Positions 22,822 through 37,361 of a DNA stretch of 64,000 nucleotides are shown piece after piece. Each line of letters begins with the position of its first letter. Position 1 is the first letter of the stretch. The stretch comes from Arabidopsis thaliana. Its lineage: Eukaryota; Streptophyta; Magnoliopsida; Brassicales; Brassicaceae. Position numbers and translations under genes: made by a program. The notes beneath the pieces were generated by a model. The model did not search any database and was not told the origin of the DNA. It saw only the letters and a program-made list of their open reading frames with translations. The stretch covers positions 30,179,971-30,243,970 of the forward strand of contig NC_003070.9 in NCBI RefSeq assembly GCF_000001735.4. The letters are read 5' to 3'.

Positions 22822-22995
22822 TTTAACAGAACATATGGCCTTTGGGAGTTCATTGATGCCATGGCATCGCTCACTAACAACAAACTCGTCTTCCCCGGCC
22901 TCAACTAAAGAGGAATTGTTTGGCACGAAGCGTACGTCATAAATCGAGGCCCTTCCTTCGACTTACGATTTCCAATCAAAAGTTGCGTATGTTAA
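22822..22995 (+). pseudogene. Coding-like relic, unrecognised
   Basis: One frame reads FNRTYGLWEFIDAMASLTNN, then KLVFPGLN, a TAA at 22906-22908, and on through RGIVWHEAYVINRGPSFDLR before a second stop at 22993. Codon use and GC content look coding and stand out sharply from the flanking AT-rich DNA. Two in-frame stops within ~170 bp and the lack of any upstream exon suggest a decayed gene fragment. I do not recognise the family. Confidence 0.3.
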
Positions 22996-25528
22996 AAAGA
23001 AATAATACAGATTTAGCAATATATAATATATATCTAATGTTGTCTTTTAACGTTCCACTTGGCTCTCAGCCTCTCACTTGCTAGTGTTATAAAAAGAAAG
23101 ACGACAAATTTCGAAATATTGCAATGTTTATTTTTTTTTATTCGATCGAAAACACCAAAAATTAATATTAACTGAAGATTCTAGTTATGCATATGGCAAA
23201 CAAATCGACAATCATCTCGGTTTAGAATTAGTGATTTATGCGTTTGTCTGTCTCCGACGAAAAAAAGGGTTATCATTTTATCATGAGAGCCAAGCCTTAT
23301 ACCGTTACAAGTAGTTGTCTGTTTATGGCAACGAATCACAATTATTGATGCTACGTAACTTTTACGACAAAACCATAAAGTAATATAAGATTTATATATG
23401 TATGTATGGAAAACACGTAGATAATACACATAAGTACATAACTCATGGACATGCACATTATTATCATTTGCAGTTCATCTGCACGTGTTCTTCTTCTTCT
23501 TCACATGATCATGATTTCCACATCTATTTCCATATTTATTGTCACAGACCACGATAATTATATTTATATTTCATCGGAATATATATATATATGAGACGTC
23601 CCTGGAATCGCATAACCTTTTACGTTTTTTTCTCTTTTTCTGTTGGGTCGATTCCATTTGGAACATATATAACTAACAACACATCTAGGAGTTGAAATGC
23701 GTTTTTGACATGGTTGATAATGATCCACGTTGAAATAACGCCTATCTTACATATCCTTTCGACTTATTTTGAATTGATTATTAAAACTATACCTGAAACA
23801 CCACTAAAGCCTATCCTTTGGTCTTATTTTAATATATATACTAAAAATTTATTTTGAAACACCACTAACGTATTGACAAAATATGTCGGACCTCATTGAT
23901 TCATATCTTTTCAACACACATCACTAAGAAATGTACATAACTACAAATTGTCTTGTTTATGCCCAAACGGATTAGATGTTACTGGGAAAGTATGTCCTAA
24001 AATCTTAAGAACTGGGAAATCATTCACTGAGATGCGTTGGTTCAAAAATAACACGACAATTGTTATTTTCCCACTAATTGAAATTGACAAAATTATCTCA
24101 TCTTGGCATTTTTTTTTTATTTTTTTTTGGAAGTAAAAGGTTGGTATCGATGCTTATTGTTATATCTATACATCTAATAGGTTTTCCGGAAATTATTATC
24201 TGTAAAAAAGATACTATTAGTTTAGAAAATTCAATATAATACAACTCTAGCAAGTCACATTTTAGCTTTTCTCTACATCCGGAGTCCTCCTTAGCTAGCT
24301 ATAGATGGGCACTACGTACATTTTGATACTATTTACTAGTTAATTGATAATTGTAGTGATAACTGATCAATCTGACGTTTTCTGGCAGCAATTCATGCAT
24401 GTTGTTATTTGATCATTCTCAGGAAAAAGAATATCGTATAAATTACATAAAAGATGTGGTACACATTATATTCAGATTTCTATTCTATTGGCTGGACAAT
24501 AATTCACCATGAATGATTTGTAATATAGATGAGCTCGAAGTAATTTAAAATACATCAAAAGAGGTCAAAAGACATTTTCCAATGTTAAGAGATATGAGGA
24601 AACATGAAGATTGCTGGCATATTTTGAAGATCGAGGGAAATGTCGTAGATGTGATTTAGGGTAATATACATACAGATAATGCCACATAACAAGCCAAACA
24701 TAACAAGCCAAACATCGCCAACCCATGCATGCACGCAGCTTCTCTATAGCTTTCTTTGATTTTTTTTATTTTATTTATCACAAATGAGATATTTCGATCT
24801 AATATAGAAATACAAATTAAGGGTTGTCGGGATTAGAAAGGAACAACTGAACAAGTAACGAAGAAGGATGAAGTGTAAAGATTTGATTGGAGGCATGCAG
24901 AGATATCATGTTCTTCGCCGTCTCTACGGAAATATACTATATACGTCACCTCGAAAACATATATTGATCGATCATCGATGATCACATATTCATATGATAG
25001 AATTGTATTTATTTTGTTTGTAGACGATATGATATATAATCACGTAGACAAAATTGAGGAGGGAGCCCAACGATGCAGGAACACTCTCGAAACTGGTCTG
25101 ATGATAAACGGTGCTGCCTTGTCTCTTTACATTTTCATCAGTTAAAGGGTAACATATATAGTATTTTATATAGCACGCAGTGAAATTTTTGGTCAACGAT
25201 AGGATGATGTTTCAATCCCTATCATTTACAAAATATACAAATACTTTCAAAATGATTGCAACGTATTGGAGATACAAAGACCAAGGTGATTCTTTGCTGG
25301 TTTTTTTCTTCTAAGACAGTAAAGAAATTATGAACACTAAGTCTGAAGCCAAAAAACCGAAGAAAATCATATAATCCTTTTCTTTTTTCGTAGAGGTTTA
25401 CAAGTTTGGAATATAGAAACATAAGAATATGTTAAATGACTGGCAAATAATAATAATGATACAATAAACAACAACACACAAGAAAAGGCACACATCTTTT
25501 GACACTAAATTAAAAAAAGTGGGTTTAA

Positions 25529-28080
<2,552 letters not shown>

Positions 28081-28765
28081 TTCCTCTTTTACTAAAAAAA
28101 TAGCCTATTCCAAAACAAAATCAAGGGTTCCGAGGCAAGAGCTTCGATCTCGGAGAACCCAAATTCTCCTTCTTTCTCCCTCTCCGGCTCCGGATTTCGG
28201 AGATGTGACTCGTCGGCGAAGATGGAAGACAAAGTAGAAGAAGATGGAAGCCACGTCGATGGTAGTTATGATCCAACCTCTCTTTCTTTATTCGGGTTCG
28301 ATTCAAATATTTTAGATTCGGGCCCATCTACGGCCCACTTTCAAACCAATAAAGCCTAAAATCATCATCGATTTTAACTTTATTTATCCTCTGGGTTCAG
28401 AAATTAAAATTTCAAATAAAAGGCCAGATTATCAATTTCTCACAAGTCATAACGTCAATCATAAGACTCGAATTTAAATTTTTGAATTTAGAGAAAGACT
28501 CATAACGAATAAAGCTGATCCAGTTTTTGCTTTTGCATTCATTGCTGGATTATTCATTTGAATAAGTAAAGAGTATATACATACACCAAAGGGGTTAAGG
28601 ATTCAACCATTGGTAACAACATCCCAAATACAATGACTTTGTAAAGAAGAATCAGCTATATTGATTATTGAATAAACAAACACTCTTTTATTTCTTTTTA
28701 AAACAACTATATAGCTTCAACCAAACGCAAAGTAACCATCTTTTGACCCTTCTTTAAACAACGTC
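28081..28765. other. Spacer between KTN1 and ISS1
   Basis: KTN1 leader and promoter plus the ISS1 3'UTR. No ORF or repeat is supported. Confidence 0.65.
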
Positions 28766-30673
28766 TCACTCCACCATTCCATGGTGAAGCAGCTCCTCTA
28801 TTCCTTTCCTCAGCCTCGCCGCTGCAGCTCTCATTTCAACCTCCTGCAACCCTCCAAAGGAAACCCGGAGATACCCGGGGCTACCACTTGCACACCCCGG
28901 GATCACCACCACACCATGGCGGTGAGCCAGCCACCGCACCACCTTGAAATCATCTCTGTGTCCCTCTGGCAGTTTTGCCCACAGGTATATCGCTCCTTCT
29001 CCTCCCTTAACGTTCTCCTTCCCCAGCGGCTCAAGCGCCTCTTTCACAATATCCCTGTTCTTCACTAGACTCTTTACCCGTTCCGTTATCCACCCAGAAC
29101 CTTCCTCTAATGCGTATACAGCCAGTCGCTGCGAGATTATGGCAGCACAGATTGGGATGTTGTCCTGAATTTTCACAAGCTCTGTTGCAAACCCATCTAA
29201 TCTCTCTGAGTAAGCTATCTGCAGGTCCATCAAACCTTTTTATAAGACAATCCCAGTGTTTAGTTTGGAATAGAATTGAATCGAGCACTCACATATCCAA
29301 GCCTCCAACCCATCATGCCATAGGTTTTAGAGAAAGAGAAGACATTAACAATGTGGTCTCCCTCAACGCAACAATGTTTTAAACCGTCATACATGAAATA
29401 CCTGCGATTTTCAAATCCCCGCTTATTACTACATTCAATTTGGACATCATAGGAATTAAGGAAATGAGAAACTCACTCGTATGTGTTATCTACAATCAGC
29501 CAGCACCCTGCATCTTTGCATATTTGAGCAATCCTCTTAAGCAGCGGTTCAGGGACATAGGTGCCACTTGGGTTACCAGGATTCACAACAGTTACAACTT
29601 TCGGAGTCGGTTTAGACTCAGACAGTGTCCTCTCTAACCAGTCTGGAACAAAAATGATTCACTGGTCACAACTAAAGCTATGTTAAGTCATGAAAAACGT
29701 GATACAGAATCAAGGAGGTACCAGCGTCAGGATAGAGAGTGTCTGACTGGCCAGGACCAACAATTATGTTGGTGACTCCTGTCATCTGAAAGGCCATGTA
29801 GGAGTTGAAGTAGTATGGCTCAAACATGACAACCGAATCACCAGCATCACATAATGTAATAACAAGGTTCACAAACGCCTACATTAGATGCAAAAACAGA
29901 AACAGAGTATGAGAGTAGAAGAAAACAGAAGGAAGAGCAATCAAAAGAGTAAACAAAGACAGGTTATACCTGATTGGCACCTGCAGTAACCATCACTTGT
30001 GAATTGGTTAGCTTGTTTTCTTCACGCAGCTTCAGAACAAGACAAGGAATCAAAAATAAAACAAGCTCAGTCACGGAATTGGATTCAAGAGCAGCAAAAG
30101 TGGTCACTTTATTGGATACAAGAAAGGTTGCCAGAGCTAGCTAGAAGAATGGTTCAGTACGGTGCGATTACCTTTTTGAGAAGAGCCTGTCTCAACTCGG
30201 GAAGACCTTCATCGGGGCCATAAGAACTAATGATAGGATCCCAGACAAGCTCCTTGACCTTCTCTAAGGCCTTTTGAGGAGGCTGCCAATGCACCACTCC
30301 CTGAAAAGCACATGAGCAAAAGAATCAGCCTGCAGACAAAACAAAACTCCAGACAAAGTATAGCCAAAGAAGGTGACCACTCACGAAAGCCCAAGTCTTT
30401 TGTGAACTAAACTAGATTAGATTATAAATAAAACACACATTTCTAGAGAGGGCAAAACCTGGGCGAGAGACATGGGGTTCGTCAATTCCGCCATCAAACT
30501 CCGAATCTGCACGCAAAACCCCAACAATTTCTCACTTTAAAGAAAAAAAGACAAGAGACCAATCAAATCAAATCAAATGAAAATGGAAGTGGAGAAGTAC
30601 GAGGTTTGACCTGAGCCATGACGGGCATATCAGTGCCCAACGTTCTCCTCGAAAGCATCCCAAACGAACCCAT
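28766..30673 (-). CDS. VAS1: Aromatic aminotransferase ISS1/VAS1 (PLP-dependent)
   Basis: Eight exons, 30673-30611, 30506-30459, 30300-30172, 30029-29970, 29878-29722, 29642-29477, 29401-29293 and 29218-28766, give 394 residues (AT1G80360). It is a fold-type I aminotransferase. The PLP-binding lysine is Lys233 in FSFSKTYGMMGWRLGY. The conserved NPGNPSGTYVPEPL and the C-terminal Arg in LRVSFGG complete the active site. The enzyme uses methionine as amino donor to convert indole-3-pyruvate back to tryptophan. That lowers both auxin and ethylene precursors, and mutants accumulate auxin. The protein has no clear targeting peptide, so it is probably cytosolic. The ATG at 30673 gives the usual start MGSFGMLSRR. 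Confidence 0.96.
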
Positions 30674-33600
30674 TTCAAATCAATTCGATCGAGACCTGAA
30701 CCTGATGGAGAAATTTTCCAATTAGGATCGAATTGTTTGATTATATATACACACTGGCTAGTATGCAAGAAATTCAGAATTAATTCTCAACCTAATGCAA
30801 AAGGGATCGTTGACAAAAACCTAAAACAGAGATGAGCGTTGCTTAAGCACGCCTGTTCTTTGTCCTCTTCTTCTTCTTCACCTACCCTTGTTTTTTACTT
30901 CATGTTTTTTTATTTTTGGTGTAATCATAATCTAATCTATTTAAGAGAAAATAAATAAAAAGTAGTTTCTTTACTTTACGCCAATTTGAAAAGAACAAAA
31001 AAAGAGTAACGCCTTTCCTTTGTTACTTAGATCCAAAAATTATTATCAACCAGCTTTAAAAATCCATTACTACTCTACAGATTCTGATAGAAAAAGAGAG
31101 AGAGAGAGGTCAAAACTTTACCAGAACTAAGAGAGAGACGTTTCTCGTGTGTGTTCCTTGCAGTGTCTGATTCCTCTTCCTCTGCCACATGTTACTGATC
31201 AACCAGAGGATTTGCTTTGCCTTTGCCCTGAGAAAAAGAATCAAACGTCACGTTTCAAACGTAGAATTATTTTTCTTGATTGCGTTTATCATTTCCCTAA
31301 TAAATCACATAAAAGGCCCTTCATGTTTCTATATATTTGGTAATCGAACCCTTTGTTTTTCTTCAGCCCTTTTCATCGTTCAATTCATTTTTCATCCGAA
31401 TGGCACAAACATATATTCCACGAGACATTTTTGTTGTTGTTACAAAAGAAGCATTGTTGTTACAAAAGAAGCAAATTCATGGATCACATTACTCAAACAT
31501 GCCATGCAAATTATTTGGAGTTTGGTGGTTACATGTTTAGATAGATTGGGTATTGTGGTAAACTAAAGGAGTGGAGGGAAAGTTGGGAGTGTTCAAAAAC
31601 TTGAAAAAAATAGACCAACCAAACATGACATGTTGATTATAGATCTGTTTTTAAAATTTAATTTTCATCTTTATGCGTGTTGGTTTGAATCGTAGATCTA
31701 GTAGCTTTTTGGTCTTTGGATAAAACCGTAAAACGTTATTATTATTAGGTCCACGAAGACCTCTCGTTACGTCCTTCTCACACTATAACAGCTTTAACGC
31801 ATTAGTCCAATACATATACAATAGAACATACTGTATATATCCTAAATTTGAAATCCATGAGCTTTGATTATGTAACTTCCCATGTGGTAAGTGAGACTAT
31901 TGGTTATAGCTCCTCACTGTAGCTTTTGAATTACTCGTGCGTTGTATATAAATAATTATCCCAAGGATACTTTTGTTTGTTTGTGATGCTTTCTTCGATT
32001 ATATCACTTAACATCAAAGTTTCATATGAAAGTTTTGACTTAATCAGTAGACTTTACTGCCCTTTCACGTACTACCGAACAAAATAGACTCAACTTTAAC
32101 TTTAAAAGATTTGTCATTTTCATTTCAAATCTGATAGTTTTTCGAACTTCTTCTTTTTGTTTTTGTTAAAACTCGTAATTGAATTGCTTCAAACGCGAAA
32201 CAACAGCAAAAATAAATAATTAAGTTTGAAAACAAAGATAATTCTGAATAAGAAAATATATCAAACAAAAAAATATTAAAAAAATAAAATAACTTCTGCT
32301 ATATTTTGATAAAACGGCTATAGGTAAGATGTGAAATAATGTATAACATACAAGATTACCAAGGTCTTAAACATAACAAGACCTGAAATGGCAGATTCCA
32401 CCACTTAATTATTTGTTCATGTCCTAAGTATCTTTTCTTTTTCTAAGTGGATCCTGCGGATCTAAGCATCAAAAGTAATTATTATCATATTTTCTTTTTG
32501 TTTTAAATTAAGTTTTTTTTAATTCTAAACTGATTATGTCAAGTACAATGAGATCTAATACAGTTTTCATAACTCCTAGTATTATTTAAAAAGAGTGTTG
32601 TATATAACGTTTAATCGCAGAAAAAACTCTCCAAGTTTTATTTCACGTAGATTTGGTCAAAGTAACCGATGAGAAAATTAGACATAAGTTTTGTTTTACA
32701 CGAAATAAAGAAAGTGTTAGTATCACATAATGCATGTTATCTTTTTACTCAATAGTATACAAAGACCACGGGAGCGTCGTAAGTATGATTTTAAAACGGA
32801 GCAAATCCTATAGAAATAGAAACGGGTTCTTTAAGTTTCTACAAAATGTTTAAAAATTTGAAAGGATAGTGTAGAATTTATGGATGGATTCTTACTTAAC
32901 ATGCATGTGGAGTCCAAATAAGCATTAAGGAATATTAAAAGACACATAGAAACGTAAATATAAATATCAGAAGAGTGATTCTGGGGTAAACGTGCATTTG
33001 GTCTTTTTTTTTTTTTTTTTTTTACTACTAGTTAGTTTTTCTATTCAAAAGTTAAAAACTTTACCATTAAAAAAATAAATGGTGGAATCTTTCTTCAAAT
33101 CTTCAAAATTTGAACAGAGTTTTTTGTAATTTAATCATTTTTATTTACCTTTGGATGAATAGCCACGCTGTTACTGTCTTTAAAAAATGCGCTGTTACTA
33201 TCTATGTAAATAAATTATGACACATTTCTTGGAAAACGTAACTATTCCTCCTCTCTATCGTTCTTTTACTTTAATACAAAAAGTAAATATAAAAAAAACA
33301 TTCGAACAGAGAGAAGAAAAACAAAATCTGCATCATTAATTACATACAACAGGTTAATGGAGAAATGGAAATGACACAGAACCCAAACTAGCAATGGGTG
33401 AAAATAAGGTAAATGATTAGTTACCAAAATCTAAAGAAAAATCTATGTTCAATCACGTACCAAATTGAAAAGATTAACCACAAATTACTTATCAAAAAAA
33501 ATCCCAAGCAAACTAAACTGTAGTGTTAGCTCTTTCTTTATCCCCTTGTTTTATGGTCAAACAGTCAATGAGTTGCGTTATAAGCACATAAACAAACACT

Positions 33601-34723
33601 TCTTTCTCTAATAAAAATAAAGTTTCTATTTTTATATACAGAAAAGAAAAGAATATAAAACTTATATCTTTAAACCATTCTATATCCCGCTCACTCTCAG
33701 AGACAGTCCCTTTGCATAAAAGCGAATTGACTATAACCCATTTACTCTCTCGATCTGCCCAAGCTCCCATCTTTTCTGTTCGTAGAGCTCATTTCCCCAA
33801 ATTAATAAAGAAAAAAAAAAAGACTTTTTTTCTTCTTCTTCTTCTTGAAGAAATTTCTGGAGCGTAGTAAGTTTCTATCTTAGTCTCTCTATCTCCATCT
33901 TCTCTGTTTTATTTTGCTTGTGAAATGTGATGATATTATTTTTATGCCGACCCTCTGTTCTTTTTTTTGAGGCGGTTCTCCTGGAGGGTTTCTTGAAACT
34001 TTATCTTGGTTTTGAAGCTTTTTTGGTTCATGGGTCACTCGGATTTTTCTTGGATTAAAGAAAATGTGACTTTGATTACTTTTTTTTTTAACGAACGGAT
34101 CGATAGGTTTTTTTGGGAGATCTTGCAGCTTTAAATCATGGGTCTTTTCGTTATCCTCAGAAGAAATTTGATCTAGTCGTTCCTTTTCTTGTTCCTATTT
34201 CTTATGGATAAACATTTTTATATAAAAACCCATGAAAGAAATTTAGAAACTTTACTAATTTTTTCTTCAAATTTAATTATCTCCAAATTCTGCGCAAGTC
34301 GCTCCCGTCTTTGCTAAAATTGCTAAGACTTTTTCTTTCGAGCGTTGAGGGTTTTCTGCATTACAGTTTTCAAGTTTTTGTCAACAAGTAAATTGTAATT
34401 CACAAAGACTTGTTCTTTCAACTTGAATCTGACTTGAAACTTTGGAACTTGATTCGACGAACTTAAACAACAAGTACGTGTTGCAATTATTTGTCTAGTC
34501 ATGAATGATCAGATAAACAATCCTCGTTTAGAATAAACAATTTCTCCAAACATCTTATATGCATTGGACTCTGCATAGATAAATATATATCTCTCTGTTT
34601 TGTTTAATCTTCATGCCATTGATCTTCGATTTCTCTTGACTTCAAATTCACAGATCGAGAGTTAATGTGGTGCTAAGTCCCAAACGTTAGAAAAGGGTTG
34701 GATCGTGTCAAAGGGTTTCAATC
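30674..34723. other. Divergent intergenic region, ISS1 to CYCA2;4
   Basis: Four kilobases of AT-rich DNA with no supported protein gene. The ISS1 leader occupies about the first 200 bp. The CYCA2;4 transcript probably starts near 33800, with a leader intron between a donor near 33870 (GTAAGT) and an acceptor near 34651. The middle section (31000-33500) shows only poly-A/T runs. The short ORFs in it look random. Confidence 0.6.
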
Positions 34724-36891
34724 ATGGGGAAGGAGAATGCTGTTTCTGGAAACTCTATACCAATCCATGGTCGCCCTGTAACTCGTGCTCTTGCCTCTGC
34801 TCTGCGTGCTTCTTCTAAGCTGATAACATCTTCTGAAGTGGCTGCTACAACACAGAACCAGGGACGGGTTCTTAGAGCAAAGAGTAAAAGAACAGCCTTG
34901 GATGAGAAGAAAGCCAATGCACCTAAGAAGCGAGCTGTTCTTAAGGATATCACTAATGTTACCTGCGAGAATTCTTACACAAGTTGCTTCAGTGTTGCGG
35001 TTGTTAACTACACAATGCAGCATTTTAGAATTGCTAAGTTTATATGACAAGAAGTATGTTTTTGCTGACAATTGTTGCTTCTTCTTTTTACTTAGGTGGA
35101 GAATATCAAGCAGATAAAGAAGGGACGACAGAGTTCTTCTTCTTCCAAGGTGGCATCTTCTTCGGCTACTTCACAAGTTACAGATGCAAAGGTAGAAGTT
35201 GTGTCAAATTCAGCAGGAGCAAGCTTGTCTGTTTTTACAGATACAAGCTTAGGCACAAACGAAACATCCTATAGCATTATCGCAAAGCCAAGCTCCAGAT
35301 CGCCTCCAAGACCCTTTGGGACAGGTGAATTTTATAAATGGTCATTTACTGAAGCTTGAGTGGGCAATGTATAACATTTCTGATGCATCTTTATTCTTGC
35401 AAATGGTTTACAGTTGAGAGAAGTTGTGGTGGAGCAAGTAGCCCGAAATTCGTTGACATTGATTCAGATGACAAAGATCCTCTACTCTGTAGCCTTTATG
35501 CACCTGACATCTACTACAACCTGCGTGTTGCTGAGGTATTTATCCCTTGGATTTTGATATCTTACGATGATGCATTTGAGGCATTTGAATCCTTACGACT
35601 TGTCTACTTATCAGCTTAAACGAAGACCATTTCCTGATTTTATGGAGAAAACACAAAGAGATGTGACTGAGACAATGCGGGGAATTCTTGTTGATTGGCT
35701 TGTAGAGGTTAGTTCTCTACTTCCAGTTTGTTTGTTGCTTACTTATGAAGTCTTTTTGTGTAGCTTCTCACAACTCAAAATTTCAGGTCTCAGAGGAATA
35801 CACACTTGTACCTGACACTCTTTACCTCACAGTGTATCTCATAGACTGGTTTCTCCATGGAAACTATGTGGAAAGACAGAGACTTCAATTGCTTGGCATC
35901 ACTTGTATGCTCATTGCTTCGTAAGTTCCTCATCCACCTAAAATCAAATAATGCTCTGGTCTGAACACAACATCTAAAAGAGTTCTTGCAGGAAGTATGA
36001 GGAAATCCATGCGCCACGCATTGAGGAGTTCTGCTTCATCACGGATAACACTTATACAAGAGATCAGGTCCTGGAAATGGAGAGCCAAGTACTCAAGCAT
36101 TTTAGCTTTCAAATTTACACCCCCACTTCAAAAACATTCCTCAGGTAATCTTACCAGACAGTGCAAATGCTTTATCATGTGTTGTTGCTTTTTAGTCTTT
36201 GGTGATTCAGAGTATTCATTCATTTTTGCAGGAGATTTCTTCGAGCAGCTCAAGTTTCTTTCCCGGTAATGTGCTTTTCTTTTATCAGATCAGATATATC
36301 TATTGCTCATAAAACATGTAGCAGAAAGATTGAAACTTTGTTGGTAATTTGTCTGCAGAATCAAAGTCTGGAAATGGAGTTTCTGGCGAATTACCTAACG
36401 GAATTGACGTTAATGGACTACCCTTTCTTGAAGTTCCTTCCTTCGATCATCGCTGCTTCGGCTGTTTTTCTTGCCAAGTGGACATTAAACCAATCAAGCC
36501 ACCCTTGGGTCTGTAATTGACCAACTATCTTCTTCATTAAGAAACACAGCGAATCTTGAATCTCACTCTTGTTTACTTTATTTTATGAACAGAATCCAAC
36601 TCTTGAGCATTACACAACGTACAAAGCCTCCGATCTCAAAGCATCTGTCCACGCCTTGCAAGATTTACAGCTTAACACCAAAGGATGTTCCTTAAACTCT
36701 ATACGCATGAAGTATAGACAGGACAAGGTATTAAAAAATTATTAATCTTAGTTTGGTTTTCTTAAACCGAATGAAGAAATCTGGTCTGTTTCGGTTTAAC
36801 AGTTTTTTTTTTTTTTTTTGGCAATTTACAGTTCAAATCCGTGGCGGTATTCAGTTCTGGAGAGCTACCGGACAAGCTATTCATCTCCTAA
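34724..36891 (+). CDS. CYCA2-4: A2-type mitotic cyclin
   Basis: Ten exons, 34724-34999, 35096-35324, 35414-35535, 35615-35707, 35787-35920, 35992-36144, 36232-36265, 36359-36508, 36593-36727 and 36832-36891, give 461 residues (AT1G80370, CYCA2;4). The destruction box RAVLKDITN sits at 70-78 and marks the protein for APC/C degradation at mitosis. The cyclin box opens with the A-type signature MRGILVDWLVEVSEEY; the second fold ends near the C-terminus. A2 cyclins pair with CDKB1 to promote S/G2-M progression and to restrain endoreduplication, including in stomatal and vascular lineages. The 34-nt exon 7 is unusually short but keeps the frame. Confidence 0.96.
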
Positions 36892-37361
36892 CCGATATGA
36901 CACACGAATCTGTAGTAACATTTTTCTGATGGTCCACATTCATCTGTCTGTCAAATAAAACAGTGTCTTCCCACGGTCTCTCATCATTACCAAGTAACCG
37001 GATTCGGTGTTAGTTCGGTTTAGTTGTAGACAGGTTTGGTTCTTTCAAACCGGACTTGTTCTTGTCGGTAACACGAGTTAATTGTAGTGGAATGTACATT
37101 TTTCCCCCGGTTTATTCAAGGCAATATCTGGTCTGCTTCGAATATTTTATCTTTTTATTACAGTTGACAGAGAGACAAAGCATTAATTACACATTATCCA
37201 ACGGAGAAATTGTGACTCACATAGTATGTGGCAAGAATTGCTTTTTCGTTTTACGAAAAACCAATAATAAAAAATTATCAAGTTGGTCTTCTTCTTCCTC
37301 GTTGCTGATGTGTCGCTCTGCTTGAGAGAGTCAGAGAGTCAAGAGAGAAAAGGGGTCGAGA
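36892..37361. other. Spacer between CYCA2;4 and GLYK
   Basis: Cyclin 3'UTR and the upstream (plastid-isoform) GLYK promoter and leader. No ORF of note. Confidence 0.65.

Larger units (their letters stand above)
22194..25528. other. Intergenic, GA3OX2 promoter to KTN1 3' end
   Basis: A 3.3-kb AT-rich region. It contains the GA3OX2 leader and TATA box, a GC-richer coding-like relic at 22822-22995, and then featureless DNA until the KTN1 3'UTR. No intact gene is supported. Confidence 0.65.

Noticed and set aside
34718..35071. Antisense ORF over CYCA2;4 exon 1
   Set aside because: Shadow frame; the sense frame has the destruction box and continues through ten exons.
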